Below are positions 1-7,499 of a stretch of 36,946 bases of DNA, one piece after another. The position numbers and the translations under genes are program-made. This DNA comes from an uncultured Flavonifractor sp. (GTDB taxonomy: Bacteria > Bacillota > Clostridia > Oscillospirales > Oscillospiraceae). The stretch is taken from the NCBI GenBank assembly GCA_944383135.1, contig CALWOL010000062.1, forward strand, positions 1 through 36,946, given 5' to 3'. Position 1 is the first letter of the stretch; every line of letters begins with the position of its first letter. The notes beneath the pieces are model-generated. The model ran no database searches, had not been told where the DNA came from, and worked only from the letters and a program-made list of their open reading frames with translations.

Positions 1-28
1 TGACATGCGGGCCCAAAAATAGTATTAT
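1..28 (+). promoter_or_regulatory. Sigma-70-type promoter of tRNA-Leu
   Basis: The window opens inside what looks like a -35 box: TGACA at 1-5, with the first T of TTGACA cut off. A spacer of exactly 17 bases follows, then TATTAT at 23-28. The tRNA begins 15 bases later. The match and spacing are close to consensus. The missing first base cannot be seen. Confidence 0.7.
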
Positions 29-42
29 ATATAGGCAAATTC

Positions 43-127
43 GCGGGTATGGTGGAATTGGCAGACACGCAGGATTTAGGTTCCTGTGGGTTAAACCGTG
101 TGGGTTCAAGTCCCACTACCCGCACCA
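43..127 (+). tRNA. tRNA-Leu (anticodon UAG), CCA encoded
   Basis: The acceptor arms GCGGGTA (43-49) and TACCCGC (117-123) pair perfectly, followed by discriminator A and an encoded CCA at 125-127. The anticodon stem CAGGA/TCCTG encloses the loop TTTAGGT, which gives anticodon UAG, reading CUA and related leucine codons. A long variable arm (TGGGTTAAACCGT region) makes it a class II tRNA, as expected for leucine. The T arm contains GTTCAAG. A consensus promoter precedes it and an intrinsic terminator follows, so it is a single-gene transcription unit. Confidence 0.96.
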
Positions 128-130
128 TGG

Positions 131-180
131 CGAGTGTTCTTATAGCTTTTGAAAAGCTGTAAGAACACTCGTCTTTTTTT
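131..180 (+). terminator. Intrinsic terminator after tRNA-Leu
   Basis: A near-perfect inverted repeat of about 19 bp (CGAGTGTTCTTATAGC pairing with its complement near 155-171) is followed by a run of seven T. It begins three bases after the CCA end of the tRNA. Confidence 0.9.
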
Positions 181-187
181 ATTGTTT

Positions 188-781
188 TCATCCGGCAATC
201 TCTGCTGGGGCATAATTGACGAACACGCCCTTCCGGGTATTGACGGTCACATCAGGGATTGGCAGGGGCAGCATTTTAGGAATCGTGATTTCTCCCACAC
301 AGTTATAGTGGATGCGAAGCCTCTGCTCCCACACCTCGTCAATTTTCTCCGCATGGTAAACCTCAATCTTCTCAACCAATTCGTTGAGCATCCGAGGTGT
401 GAGTTTTCGTGCGCGGGTATACTTTCGCACCAAAGAGATGAACATGTCCGTGGTCAGAGCCTGACTGCTCTGTTTCTCGATTTTGGAGCGTAGCTTTTTG
501 ATTTTCTCCGCCAGTTTCTTTTGCTCGTCCTCATACCGTCTGGACATTTTCGCAAAACGGTCATCGGAGAGCTTGCCGGAAACATTGTCCTCATAGATGC
601 GTTCAAACAGCCCGTCCAGTTCCTCGTCACGGGCAAGCAGGGCTTTCAATTCCTTCTCCTTCAGCTTGCGGTCAGTCTCCGCCGCTTGCTGGGAGTGCCC
701 GATCACCGCTTTCAGAAATTCGTTCTCATAGAGGCTGGCGAACTTCGTGTCTCTTTTTATCTGCTTTTCAATTTGCGAAAC
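188..781 (-). pseudogene. C-terminal remnant of a large serine recombinase (DUF4368 end)
   Basis: About 198 codons are open, up to a stop at 782-784. The protein has a lysine/glutamate-rich coiled coil (DGLFERIYEDNVSGKL, then repeated KKLAEKI-type heptads) and a C-terminal part with IRIHYN-like strands. This is the usual end of TndX/TnpX-type large serine recombinases with a DUF4368 tail. The N-terminal resolvase domain with its catalytic serine and the zinc-ribbon region, normally about 350 residues, are absent. Homologous sequence (the KFASLYENEF stretch) continues upstream of the only usable start, GTG at 706, so this is a truncated gene and not a short one. It is probably the last trace of an integrated transposon or conjugative element beside the tRNA gene. 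Confidence 0.8.
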
Positions 782-841
782 TTATTGTACCTTATCTTAG
801 TATTCGTTCAGCTAACAAAATATTTTTTGTCACCCCATGCC

Positions 842-881
842 AAAAATCCGCTGGAATCATGCGATTCCAGCGGATTTTTTT
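842..881 (-). terminator. Bidirectional intrinsic terminator
   Basis: A 17-bp perfect inverted repeat (AATCCGCTGGAATC with its complement, loop ATGC) is flanked by an A run on the left and seven T on the right. It lies 35 bases beyond the stop of the MFS-LuxR gene and can stop transcription from either side. Confidence 0.88.
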
Positions 882-916
882 GTATCAGGAAAAGCGGCGC
901 TCCGCCCGAATGAATT

Positions 917-2299
917 TCAGTCCGTTGTAAAATCCATATAATTTCGGAACAGCCCGATCCGTGTCTTTGTCTCTGTCTTTTCATAGATAGAGGAAACATA
1001 CCGCTGAACCATCCGCCGCGAAATATACAAACTGTCGGCGATCTCCTGCAAGTCGTCGTCGGTGGTCAAAAGCCGCTCCAGCACGTCAGTTTCCCTGGGA
1101 GTGAGATGGTGCTTTTGGGCAAACCCTTCCAGCGACCGGAAATCGGACGGGGGTGTCTCTCCAGTCCGGGCGGGACTGAGCATCCCACTGGTAAAAAAGA
1201 GCACCAGACATCCCATTGAAAAAACGGTGGACAGCACCATCATCGGTACAACCCCGAATGCGTCAAAAAGCCGGATGAACGGCACTGTGACGATGGCCAA
1301 CGTATAGGATCGGGTGATCCGCCCCATCCCCGCCCACAGCTCCGGGCAGCCGCTTCTGGGCGCCGCAGCCAAAAACATCACCGTAAAAAACTCCACATAG
1401 AACCCGGAGTACGTATACAGCAGGCAGGCATTGATCCAATAGGTATCCGACCGGCTCAAAAAGGCAAAGGTAAATCCCGAAATCAGCACCACGCAAACGG
1501 TGGCCAGCGGCAGATAGGCCCGCCCCCTCCGGTCAGCGAGGAAGCCGGCCAGCAGGACGCTTCCTGCATAAAACAGTCGTGGCGCCCCGTACAGATTGAC
1601 GCTTCCCTGGGCATGAAAGGTCACGCAGATCGTGTCGTCCAGGGAGATAATCATCGACATTAAAATTACAGCGGCAATTAACACGAAGAGCCTCCTGCGC
1701 AGGAGGGGCTCCGGGCCGCTCCGGGCGGATGGGGGGGCGGAGAAGCAATCGCCACGGGAACACCGGTACCCAAACGCCACAATAAAAACCGCTGCGGCCA
1801 GCCAGACCGCCAGAGCGGCCGGCATTGGCAAAAGGCTTTGTACCAGATATTGCAGCCCAATACCGGCGGCAATGGCGGCGCCGGTGGCCCGGCCGGTATA
1901 CCGCCCGTCCCGCAGCGCGGCCGCCAGGATCCAGTGGGTCAGGCCTCCGAGATATCCGGCCGACAGCAATCCCGCCAAAGCGCAAGCAACAAAGACCGGC
2001 GGCTGCGCCGTCCTGGCCATACAGGTGCTTGAGCACAGATAGGCCACCCCCATGCAGGCCAGGAGCACCTTGCGGGCGGCGGAACCGATCCGCCAGGACA
2101 TAAACGCAAACAGCAGATAGCCGCTTGCGGTGGAAAACAGTCCGGCAGAATACACTGCGTTGACCGTCTCCACCCCAAGAAGCGCTGCCGCCCGGTCGTT
2201 CACCAGGGATTCGGTCAGCTGAAACAGGATGAACTGGCACGCAAACGCCGTCAGCGCACCGCTCCCGGGGAAAAGCAGGTGTTTTTGCTTTATGTCCAT
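917..2299 (-). CDS. MFS-like 12-helix membrane protein with C-terminal LuxR HTH
   Basis: 460 residues. The start is the ATG at 2297-2299, set by a very strong GGGAGGAGG ribosome site 5 bases upstream. Residues about 10-390 form roughly 12 hydrophobic segments in an MFS-like array, including the motif FLADRRGRA. The last 65 residues are a GerE/LuxR helix-turn-helix (LTPRETDVLERLL, then IADSLYISRRMVQRYVSSIYEK). Proteins of this design occur in Eggerthellaceae and gut clostridia beside catabolic operons and are thought to be one-component membrane regulators; the ligand is unknown. It lies downstream of the decayed operon on the same strand but has its own promoter. The reading frame stays open upstream into the KCE remnant (to 3139), so an automatic caller could report a false 740-residue fusion. 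The gene itself looks intact. Confidence 0.85.
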   Translation of the reverse strand: MDIKQKHLLFPGSGALTAFACQFILFQLTESLVNDRAAALLGVETVNAVYSAGLFSTASGYLLFAFMSWRIGSAARKVLLACMGVAYLCSSTCMARTAQPPVFVACALAGLLSAGYLGGLTHWILAAALRDGRYTGRATGAAIAAGIGLQYLVQSLLPMPAALAVWLAAAVFIVAFGYRCSRGDCFSAPPSARSGPEPLLRRRLFVLIAAVILMSMIISLDDTICVTFHAQGSVNLYGAPRLFYAGSVLLAGFLADRRGRAYLPLATVCVVLISGFTFAFLSRSDTYWINACLLYTYSGFYVEFFTVMFLAAAPRSGCPELWAGMGRITRSYTLAIVTVPFIRLFDAFGVVPMMVLSTVFSMGCLVLFFTSGMLSPARTGETPPSDFRSLEGFAQKHHLTPRETDVLERLLTTDDDLQEIADSLYISRRMVQRYVSSIYEKTETKTRIGLFRNYMDFTTD

Positions 2300-2374
2300 C
2301 GTTCCTCCTCCCTGGTTCGTTGTTTTCCGCTCTTTAACATGGCACAGCCATCCGGCGCGCCTTATTGTGGCTTT

Positions 2375-2403
2375 AGTATACTGCAAAAGCCCTCTCAACG
2401 CAA
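2375..2403 (-). promoter_or_regulatory. Promoter of the MFS-LuxR gene
   Basis: On the minus strand TTGCGT (2398-2403) and TATACT (2375-2380) are separated by 17 bases, about 75 bases upstream of the start codon. The -10 matches 5 of 6 consensus bases and the -35 only TTG. This supports separate expression from the broken operon upstream. Confidence 0.5.
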
Positions 2404-2509
2404 TCAGCATTGTGAAAAGCCGCGATTTCTTCGCCATGATCACGGCATACGCCGAGCAAAAGAACCGCCACAAATGTTGCCGCCCAACATGCCAAACGCA
2501 GTAAGCGCG

Positions 2510-3139
2510 GCCGCGCTCCACCAGCATATGGTTCGTGGCCATCACTTTTTTGCCGTCTTCGTCCACTCCAAATACCACATTGTCCTCCATACCCACGCGG
2601 ACATGTCCTCCCAGAGCCAGGGCCGCGAACAGGATAGGCAGATGGCCCTTTTTCACAAAATAGTCGGTGATTCCCAGCATACCGGCGTCGAAAATTTCGA
2701 TCTCGGGCTTGATGCCCTTCTCCATATAGAGGTCGCCCAGCTTCTGCAGGAACTGCGGAGAGTTGACGAATACGCCGCCCGGCATCCAGTTGAACGAGCC
2801 GGCGTCATAGGAGCCCATCTCGATCCCCTCCAGCTCCCTGTGATGGGCCATGCGCTCGTCGTCGGAAGCGGGATGCTGGGGAGACGCGCCGGAGGAGGTG
2901 CAGTTGATGATGACGTCACAATCCTTGTGGCTGCGGATCAGGCGGATGGTCTCCCGAAACTTCTCCTTGTCCATGGCTCCCAGTCCGTCGTCAGCCCGCA
3001 TGTGCAGATGGACCACAGCCGCGCCCAGTTTCCAGGCGTCATAGGCCTCGTCGGCAATCTGCTGGGGTGTCTCGGGAATATGATAGCCCGCGGGGGTAAC
3101 CGCGCCGGTGAGTGCGGCAGTAATCATTGTTTTGCTCAT
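2510..3139 (-). pseudogene. BKACE / 3-keto-5-aminohexanoate cleavage enzyme family (DUF849), internally deleted
   Basis: The family condenses a beta-keto acid with acetyl-CoA and releases acetoacetate plus a new acyl-CoA; members act in lysine fermentation and on dehydrocarnitine. The N-terminal TIM-barrel part is clear: ITAALTGAVTP, AAVVHLHMRADDG (metal-binding HxH), IINCTSSG, EIEIFDAGML. After KKGHLP the sequence jumps directly to ALALGGHVRVGMEDN, omitting about 55-60 residues that normally carry the LHFQFVLG and GIGR segments. The frame is then lost after ATNHMLVER, so the C-terminal 20 or so residues are also missing. About 210 of a usual 275 or so residues remain. The start at 3139 has a GGGAG site. 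I infer it is non-functional. Confidence 0.8.
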
Positions 3140-3189
3140 AAATTTGCGCTCCCGTCTGTCTTGGTTTTTGATATTGGGGCAAAGCGCTT

Positions 3190-4212
3190 TTATTGCTCTT
3201 TCGGCTCAGGCCGATAGGGCTTTACAGGGCGCTTGGGGTCAAAGGGATTGACCTCTCTGCCGGCCTCAACTTCCTTGAACCATTCGATGGGCTTGGTCCG
3301 GAAGCCGGCCCAGCTCTCCGGAGTAGGAGGCTGCTGCATCCAGTCGTGGCAGTAACGCCAGTCGTTGGTCTGGCTGATATACTTTTCATCCCGCTGGGCG
3401 GCATTGCGGTCCCCCATATCGCCGGCGGCAATGCGCAGCAGGGAGCCGTACTGCTCACTGACCGTATGGAGCTTCAAATCCTCCACCAGCAGCTTTTTCA
3501 GGGGACGCTTGGCCAGGTTGGACATGATGGTGCGGTTCTCATAGGGCATCGTCTTCCACATCCGGGCGATCTCCCAGGCCCGGTCCATGACCTGCACCTT
3601 GGGCACTACCTCGCTGACCATGCCCCACTCCAGCATCTGCTGCGCGGTCAACTGGCGGGAGGTCATCATGTAGTAGTTGCCGCGCTTGGTGCCGAAGTAG
3701 TGCTGGGCCATAAGGCCCATGCCGTCACCGGGCACCAGCCCGCCGTGGGCGTGGGGAACCTCCAGCCAGGTATCGTCGGAGCAGATGGTGACATCGCTGA
3801 GCATAGCGGAATCCCAGTGGAAGCCGGGGCCGGGCAGTACACCGATGGTTGGCACATCCAGGTCAAAGACCATATTCTTGATGAGGTTGGTGTCGTCAAA
3901 ATACTGATGCTGGAACCGCTCGGTGGGCAGCTTGGAATAGGTCTCCCAGCCGTTGGGATCGGATTCGGTCATCCAGGAATCGCCGATGTGGGTAAAGATG
4001 ATGATCTCATTCTGATAGTCCAGGGACAGCACCCGCACCAGCTGGCTGATGGCCCGATGGGACATGCCGCTGTGATGCATGGGGCCGTCGTTGGTCTTCC
4101 AGGTAACCTGAAGAATACCATCCTCCCGGTACAGGTCGGCAAAATCCTTAAACCACTCCTTATATTCCTCCAGCTGAGGGAGTTTCACATAATCAGCCAT
4201 AGGCTTGCCCAT
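3190..4212 (-). CDS. Crotonase-superfamily hydrolase, 6-oxocamphor-hydrolase-like
   Basis: 340 residues. The start is the ATG at 4210-4212 because GGAGG lies 7-8 bases upstream; an ATG five codons earlier overlaps that site. Residues about 28-230 form the enoyl-CoA hydratase/isomerase fold. His132 (PGFHWD), His154 (EVPHAH) and Asp163 (VPGDG) have almost the same spacing as the His122, His145 and Asp154 I recall for 6-oxocamphor hydrolase, a crotonase that cleaves carbon-carbon bonds in beta-diketones without CoA. The extended, proline-rich C-terminal tail (about 290-340) is unusual for simple hydratases. The gene sits in the catabolic operon between the thiolase remnant and the BKACE remnant and appears complete. 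It could instead be a hydratase or decarboxylase acting on a CoA ester. Confidence 0.75.
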   Translation of the reverse strand: MGKPMADYVKLPQLEEYKEWFKDFADLYREDGILQVTWKTNDGPMHHSGMSHRAISQLVRVLSLDYQNEIIIFTHIGDSWMTESDPNGWETYSKLPTERFQHQYFDDTNLIKNMVFDLDVPTIGVLPGPGFHWDSAMLSDVTICSDDTWLEVPHAHGGLVPGDGMGLMAQHYFGTKRGNYYMMTSRQLTAQQMLEWGMVSEVVPKVQVMDRAWEIARMWKTMPYENRTIMSNLAKRPLKKLLVEDLKLHTVSEQYGSLLRIAAGDMGDRNAAQRDEKYISQTNDWRYCHDWMQQPPTPESWAGFRTKPIEWFKEVEAGREVNPFDPKRPVKPYRPEPKEQ

Positions 4213-4251
4213 ATTGATTACCTCCATTTTTGTTTTAGATGTCTGCTGTGA

Positions 4252-4846
4252 TTATTCCGCTTTAAAAATTCCGGCCGCGCCCATGCCGCCGGCAATGCAC
4301 ATGGTCACCAGAGCATACTTGCCCCCGGTACGCCGCAGCTCCGAAATGGCCTTGCAGGACAGGATGGCGCCGGTAGCCCCCAGGGGGTGGCCCAGAGCCA
4401 TCGCGCCGCCATTGGGGTTGACCTTGGCAGGGTTCAGGCCCAGCTCCCTGATACAGGGACCTGCCTGAGCGGCAAACGCCTCATTGAGTTCAATGCCATC
4501 CATATCCTCAAGGGCAAGGCCGGTATATCTGAGCACCTTGGGCACGGCATAGATGGGGCCCAGGCCCATGTATGCCGGGTCCAGCCCGCCCACACAAAAG
4601 CCCAGGAAGGAGGCCAGAGGCCGGATGCCCAGCTCGGCCGCTCTGTCCCGGCTCATCAGCACCAGAAAGGCGGCGCCGTCGCTGGTCTGGGAAGAGGTGG
4701 CGGCGGTGACCCGGCCGTTCTCCCTGAAGCAGGGCTTCATGGCGGCCATCTTCTCCATTGTTGGTCTGGCCGCCGATGGCGATAATCCGACCATCCTTAA
4801 AGCTGGCCACAATCTGCTCTATGCTGCGCACTTTGCTCAGTTCCAT
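4252..4846 (-). pseudogene. Chimera: CoA-transferase alpha-subunit start joined to thiolase C-terminal half
   Basis: From ATG 4846, behind AAGGAG, about 30 residues resemble the start of a family I CoA-transferase A subunit ([19 protein letters not shown]). The frame then changes at about 4755-4761 and the rest is the C-terminal 165 residues of an acetyl-CoA acetyltransferase: [50 protein letters not shown] with the catalytic His, and CIAGGMGA with the second catalytic Cys. The thiolase N-terminal half with the nucleophilic Cys is absent. The simplest reading is a deletion that removed most of the CoA-transferase gene(s) and the first half of the thiolase gene. Neither activity can remain. 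Confidence 0.82.
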
Positions 4847-4947
4847 ATCATTCTCCTTTGGCGGTTACAGGTTTCAAAAATCGGGAGAGGAGCAGCCCCA
4901 CCGCCGCCAGTATCGCGGCAGCGCCGAGAGACCCATCCGCCCTGCCC

Positions 4948-5910
4948 TCACAGCTTCCGGTGGAGCTTCAGCAATTCAATGAGCATTTGGTCCCGGTACC
5001 TGGCGCACGCCTCATTGGTGTGGCCCACATAGTCGGGGAAGTTGGCCATCTCCTGATCCACTCCGGGCTGAGCCACCTGAGCCCAGTTGTCGGGCTGGTG
5101 GGTCCAGGAGGCCATGTCGGCCAGCCAGCGGTCTCCGGAATTGCCCAGCATCTCCACCATGCCGGTGAGGCCGCCGGGATTGCCCAGCTGCATGATCATG
5201 TTATGGCCGAAAATGGCCCACCGCAGGCCGGGGCCGTATACCAGCGCCTTGTCCGCATCCTCCACGGAGCACACTCCCCGCATCACCAGGTCCTGGACCT
5301 CCCGATAGAGGGCCAGCTGAAGCCGGTTGGCAAGAAAGCCGGGACATTCCTTCCGCAGGAGCACCGCTTCCTTGCCGATGGACTGGTAGAAGTCGTAGGC
5401 GGTCTGGAGAATGTCCGGGGCGGTCCTGTCCCCGGAGGTCAGCTCCACCAGCGGAATCAGGTGGGGCGGATTGTAGGGGTGGGCGCCCACACACCGCTCT
5501 GGGTGCGCGGCCCGGGCGGCAATATCGCTGACCAGCAGGCCGGAGGTGGAGCTGGCATAAATGGCCTGCGCCGGCGCATACGCCTCCACCTGGGCCAGGA
5601 TGCTCTGCTTGATTTCCAGCCGCTCCGGTCCGCTCTCCTGGATAAACCGGGCGTCTGCCACAGCCTCCTCCATCGCGGTTGTCAGCTTTACCCGCCCCGC
5701 AATCTCTTCCCGCCGGGATCGGGTAACTGCCCCGAACTGCTCCAGAGCGTCCAGGCTCCTGTGCATCTGGGCCCGGCTCTTGGCCAGCTGCTCGTCGTTA
5801 ATGTCGGACAGAATTACGTCCAGTCCCCGCATGGCGAACTGAATGGCCCAGCTGGAGCCGATGACCCCGCCGCCCACACAGGCAACGCGTTTAATCGCTT
5901 CCGGTTTCAT
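4948..5910 (-). CDS. 3-hydroxyacyl-CoA dehydrogenase family protein (carnitine dehydrogenase / lambda-crystallin type)
   Basis: 320 residues. The ATG at 5908-5910 follows AAGGAG by 9 bases; an in-frame GTG/ATG further upstream lies before this site. Residues 1-180 are an NAD-binding Rossmann domain with CVGGGVIGSSWA and DVILSD. GAHPYNPPHLIPLVEL carries the catalytic His and the conserved Glu. The C-terminal helical domain follows. The length and the HPYNPP form fit L-carnitine 3-dehydrogenase, L-gulonate 3-dehydrogenase and lambda-crystallin better than the fused fatty-acid enzymes. Its neighbour is a BKACE, and a carnitine dehydrogenase followed by a dehydrocarnitine-cleaving BKACE is a known pairing, but substrate identity cannot be read from the sequence. 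It overlaps the upstream small gene by 20 bp, which suggests coupled translation. The gene looks intact. Confidence 0.82.
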   Translation of the reverse strand: MKPEAIKRVACVGGGVIGSSWAIQFAMRGLDVILSDINDEQLAKSRAQMHRSLDALEQFGAVTRSRREEIAGRVKLTTAMEEAVADARFIQESGPERLEIKQSILAQVEAYAPAQAIYASSTSGLLVSDIAARAAHPERCVGAHPYNPPHLIPLVELTSGDRTAPDILQTAYDFYQSIGKEAVLLRKECPGFLANRLQLALYREVQDLVMRGVCSVEDADKALVYGPGLRWAIFGHNMIMQLGNPGGLTGMVEMLGNSGDRWLADMASWTHQPDNWAQVAQPGVDQEMANFPDYVGHTNEACARYRDQMLIELLKLHRKL

Positions 5911-6205
5911 TGCTTGTTCTCCTTTCACCATGGTATCGCTCCTCCACAGCGGCGCGTATCATCTCGTCCCAGTTGGAAAAGCAGGTGCTCTCTTTTACAA
6001 AACTGTCCAGCAGCAGCTGGGCATAAATGATGGTTTCCGCCTTCCAGTTGACCATCACCGCGCTGGAGAACTGAAATTCCTCAAAATTTTGAAAGCGGGA
6101 ATTCTCCTGCATAAAGGAATCGGTAAATATGTCCCCCAGCAGCTTCATCAGGTCCCCGCCGTTGCGCAGCGTGACGTAGCCCTGCTCACTGTTTGGCGCT
6201 GCCAT
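5891..6205 (-). CDS. Small conserved-context protein of unknown function
   Basis: 104 residues from ATG 6205, behind GGAGAAG. I do not recognise a family. The protein is soluble and probably mainly helical, with aromatic-rich middle segments (FQNFEEFQFSSAVMVNW, CFSNWDEMI), no signal peptide and no metal motif. It overlaps the 3' end of the DUF362 gene by 20 bp and the start of the dehydrogenase gene by 20 bp, so it belongs to the operon and is probably translated in a coupled way. A role as an accessory subunit of either neighbour is possible but unsupported. Confidence 0.65.
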   Translation of the reverse strand: MAAPNSEQGYVTLRNGGDLMKLLGDIFTDSFMQENSRFQNFEEFQFSSAVMVNWKAETIIYAQLLLDSFVKESTCFSNWDEMIRAAVEERYHGERRTSNETGSD

Positions 6206-7466
6206 AAAACTTCTCCGCCTCTTTTTCCACGTAGGAGCGCCAGGTCGGGGCATCAGCCTCCATCCGCTCCCGAATCCAGGGCGTCTGCTCCGGCTTGCCG
6301 GTCATGGCCTCCTTGCGGAGGACGGACATGTACAGGGAGCCCTCTCCAGGGGGGCAGCCCTGGAGGAAAAACGCGTTGGGATGCTCCTTCAGGTGCTTGC
6401 GGGTACAGTTGCCATGGAGCATGATTTTTTCGTCGGGTGTGTGGGGGGATAGGGTGTTCTTGCCGCCGGCAACGATAACCAGATCCTGGTTCTCCTCATA
6501 GGCGCCTATGGCCTTCAGCGTCTCCATGTTCAGCGTCAGCAGCGCCTGGCAGCTGGAGCAGGCGCCCTCACAGTGGACCTCGTACTCCGGCCAGCGGCTG
6601 CGGATATCCTCCAGATAGGGCACCCACATCTTGGTGGCGCAGCAGGCCAGGTCGTCGCCGATGACCTGAATGCTCTCCCGGTCGGTGGTACCCAGGCCGG
6701 CCTCCTGAGCCACCCGGAAGTAGTCCACGCCATCGGGGTCAATCCCCACCAGCTCACAGGCGATGCGGTCCAGGGCCACCGGATCGTAGGAGCCCATGAC
6801 GCAGTCCACCTCGATGGGCACGGGGGTGTGGGGAGAGTACCCGCTGGCAGCGTGCATCACGTCCATGATGTTGATGTCGGCCCGGCAGGCCTACCACACA
6901 TCCATCATGGCCATGGTCAGGTTCTGCTGGTGCATTTGTACGTGGACCTGGTCCTGCACCACACCCTTGATGTTTTTCAGGGCGCCGGAGAACACCATGC
7001 TGGCATGGGCCTTCAGGATGGGCAGATTGATGATGTGCTCGGCCTCGATGAGCAGCCGGGGCAGCTTCACATGGCTGATATTGGAGCGGTAGCCCCGCAC
7101 CGCCACGTTGATGAGGTCCTTGTCCCGCTTGATGTCAATCAGCTCCACGCCCTCTTCCCGGGCCACGGCGGCGATGCCGCAGGCCTCATAGCACTCCACG
7201 GTATCGCAGCCCACGGCGGCGGCCTCGGCGATGACAATGCGCTTGGGATTGGCCTTTTTTACCTCTCGGATTACCGACCGGACGGTTTCAGGGCTGGTAC
7301 ACACGGCATACTCGGGAGGCGCCGCGTGGCCGGCGTTGGGCTTGAGCACCACGGTGGAGTTGGGCTCAATCATCCTGGTCACGCCGCCCAGCATTTCAAA
7401 TACCCAGGTAACATTTTCCTGGGCGTTCTTTCCATGGGCCAATGCCACGATGGAATGTTTGCTCAT
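6186..7466 (-). pseudogene. DUF362 family protein interrupted by an in-frame UAG
   Basis: The total frame is 427 codons. The first part runs from ATG 7466 (site AGAAGGT) to a TAG at 6891-6893; the second continues in the same frame to 6186. The two parts join seamlessly: NLTMAMMDVW, stop, ACRADINIMDVMHAASG, which is where DUF362 proteins continue through the conserved VMGSYDPVALDRIACELVGID. N-terminal motifs are VVLKPNAG, KRIVIAEAA and NLPILKAHA. The C-terminal part has several cysteines (CEGACSSC, HGNC, LQGCPPGEGS) that could bind iron-sulfur or zinc. The stop is one substitution from CAG. No second shift or deletion is seen, so this may be a recent nonsense mutation, or less likely suppressed. 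Family function is unknown; members are often redox-linked. Confidence 0.78.
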
Positions 7467-7499
7467 AGAAATACCTTCTTGTCTTTTGGGGGGAATGGT

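Noticed and set aside
2440..2510. The alternative frame after the BKACE break (reading AAALTAFGMLGGN) as a true C-terminus
   Set aside because: It does not resemble the expected ERxxRIAxEFGR ending of the family and stops after about 30 codons.
2507..2514. GCGGCCGC at the BKACE break as a cloning artefact
   Set aside because: An eight-base NotI site is expected by chance in GC-rich DNA and no vector sequence adjoins it.
6186..7466. Pyrrolysine at the UAG codon of the DUF362 gene
   Set aside because: DUF362 proteins are not known pyrrolysine proteins, no pyl genes or PYLIS-like element are visible, and the surrounding operon is full of inactivating lesions.
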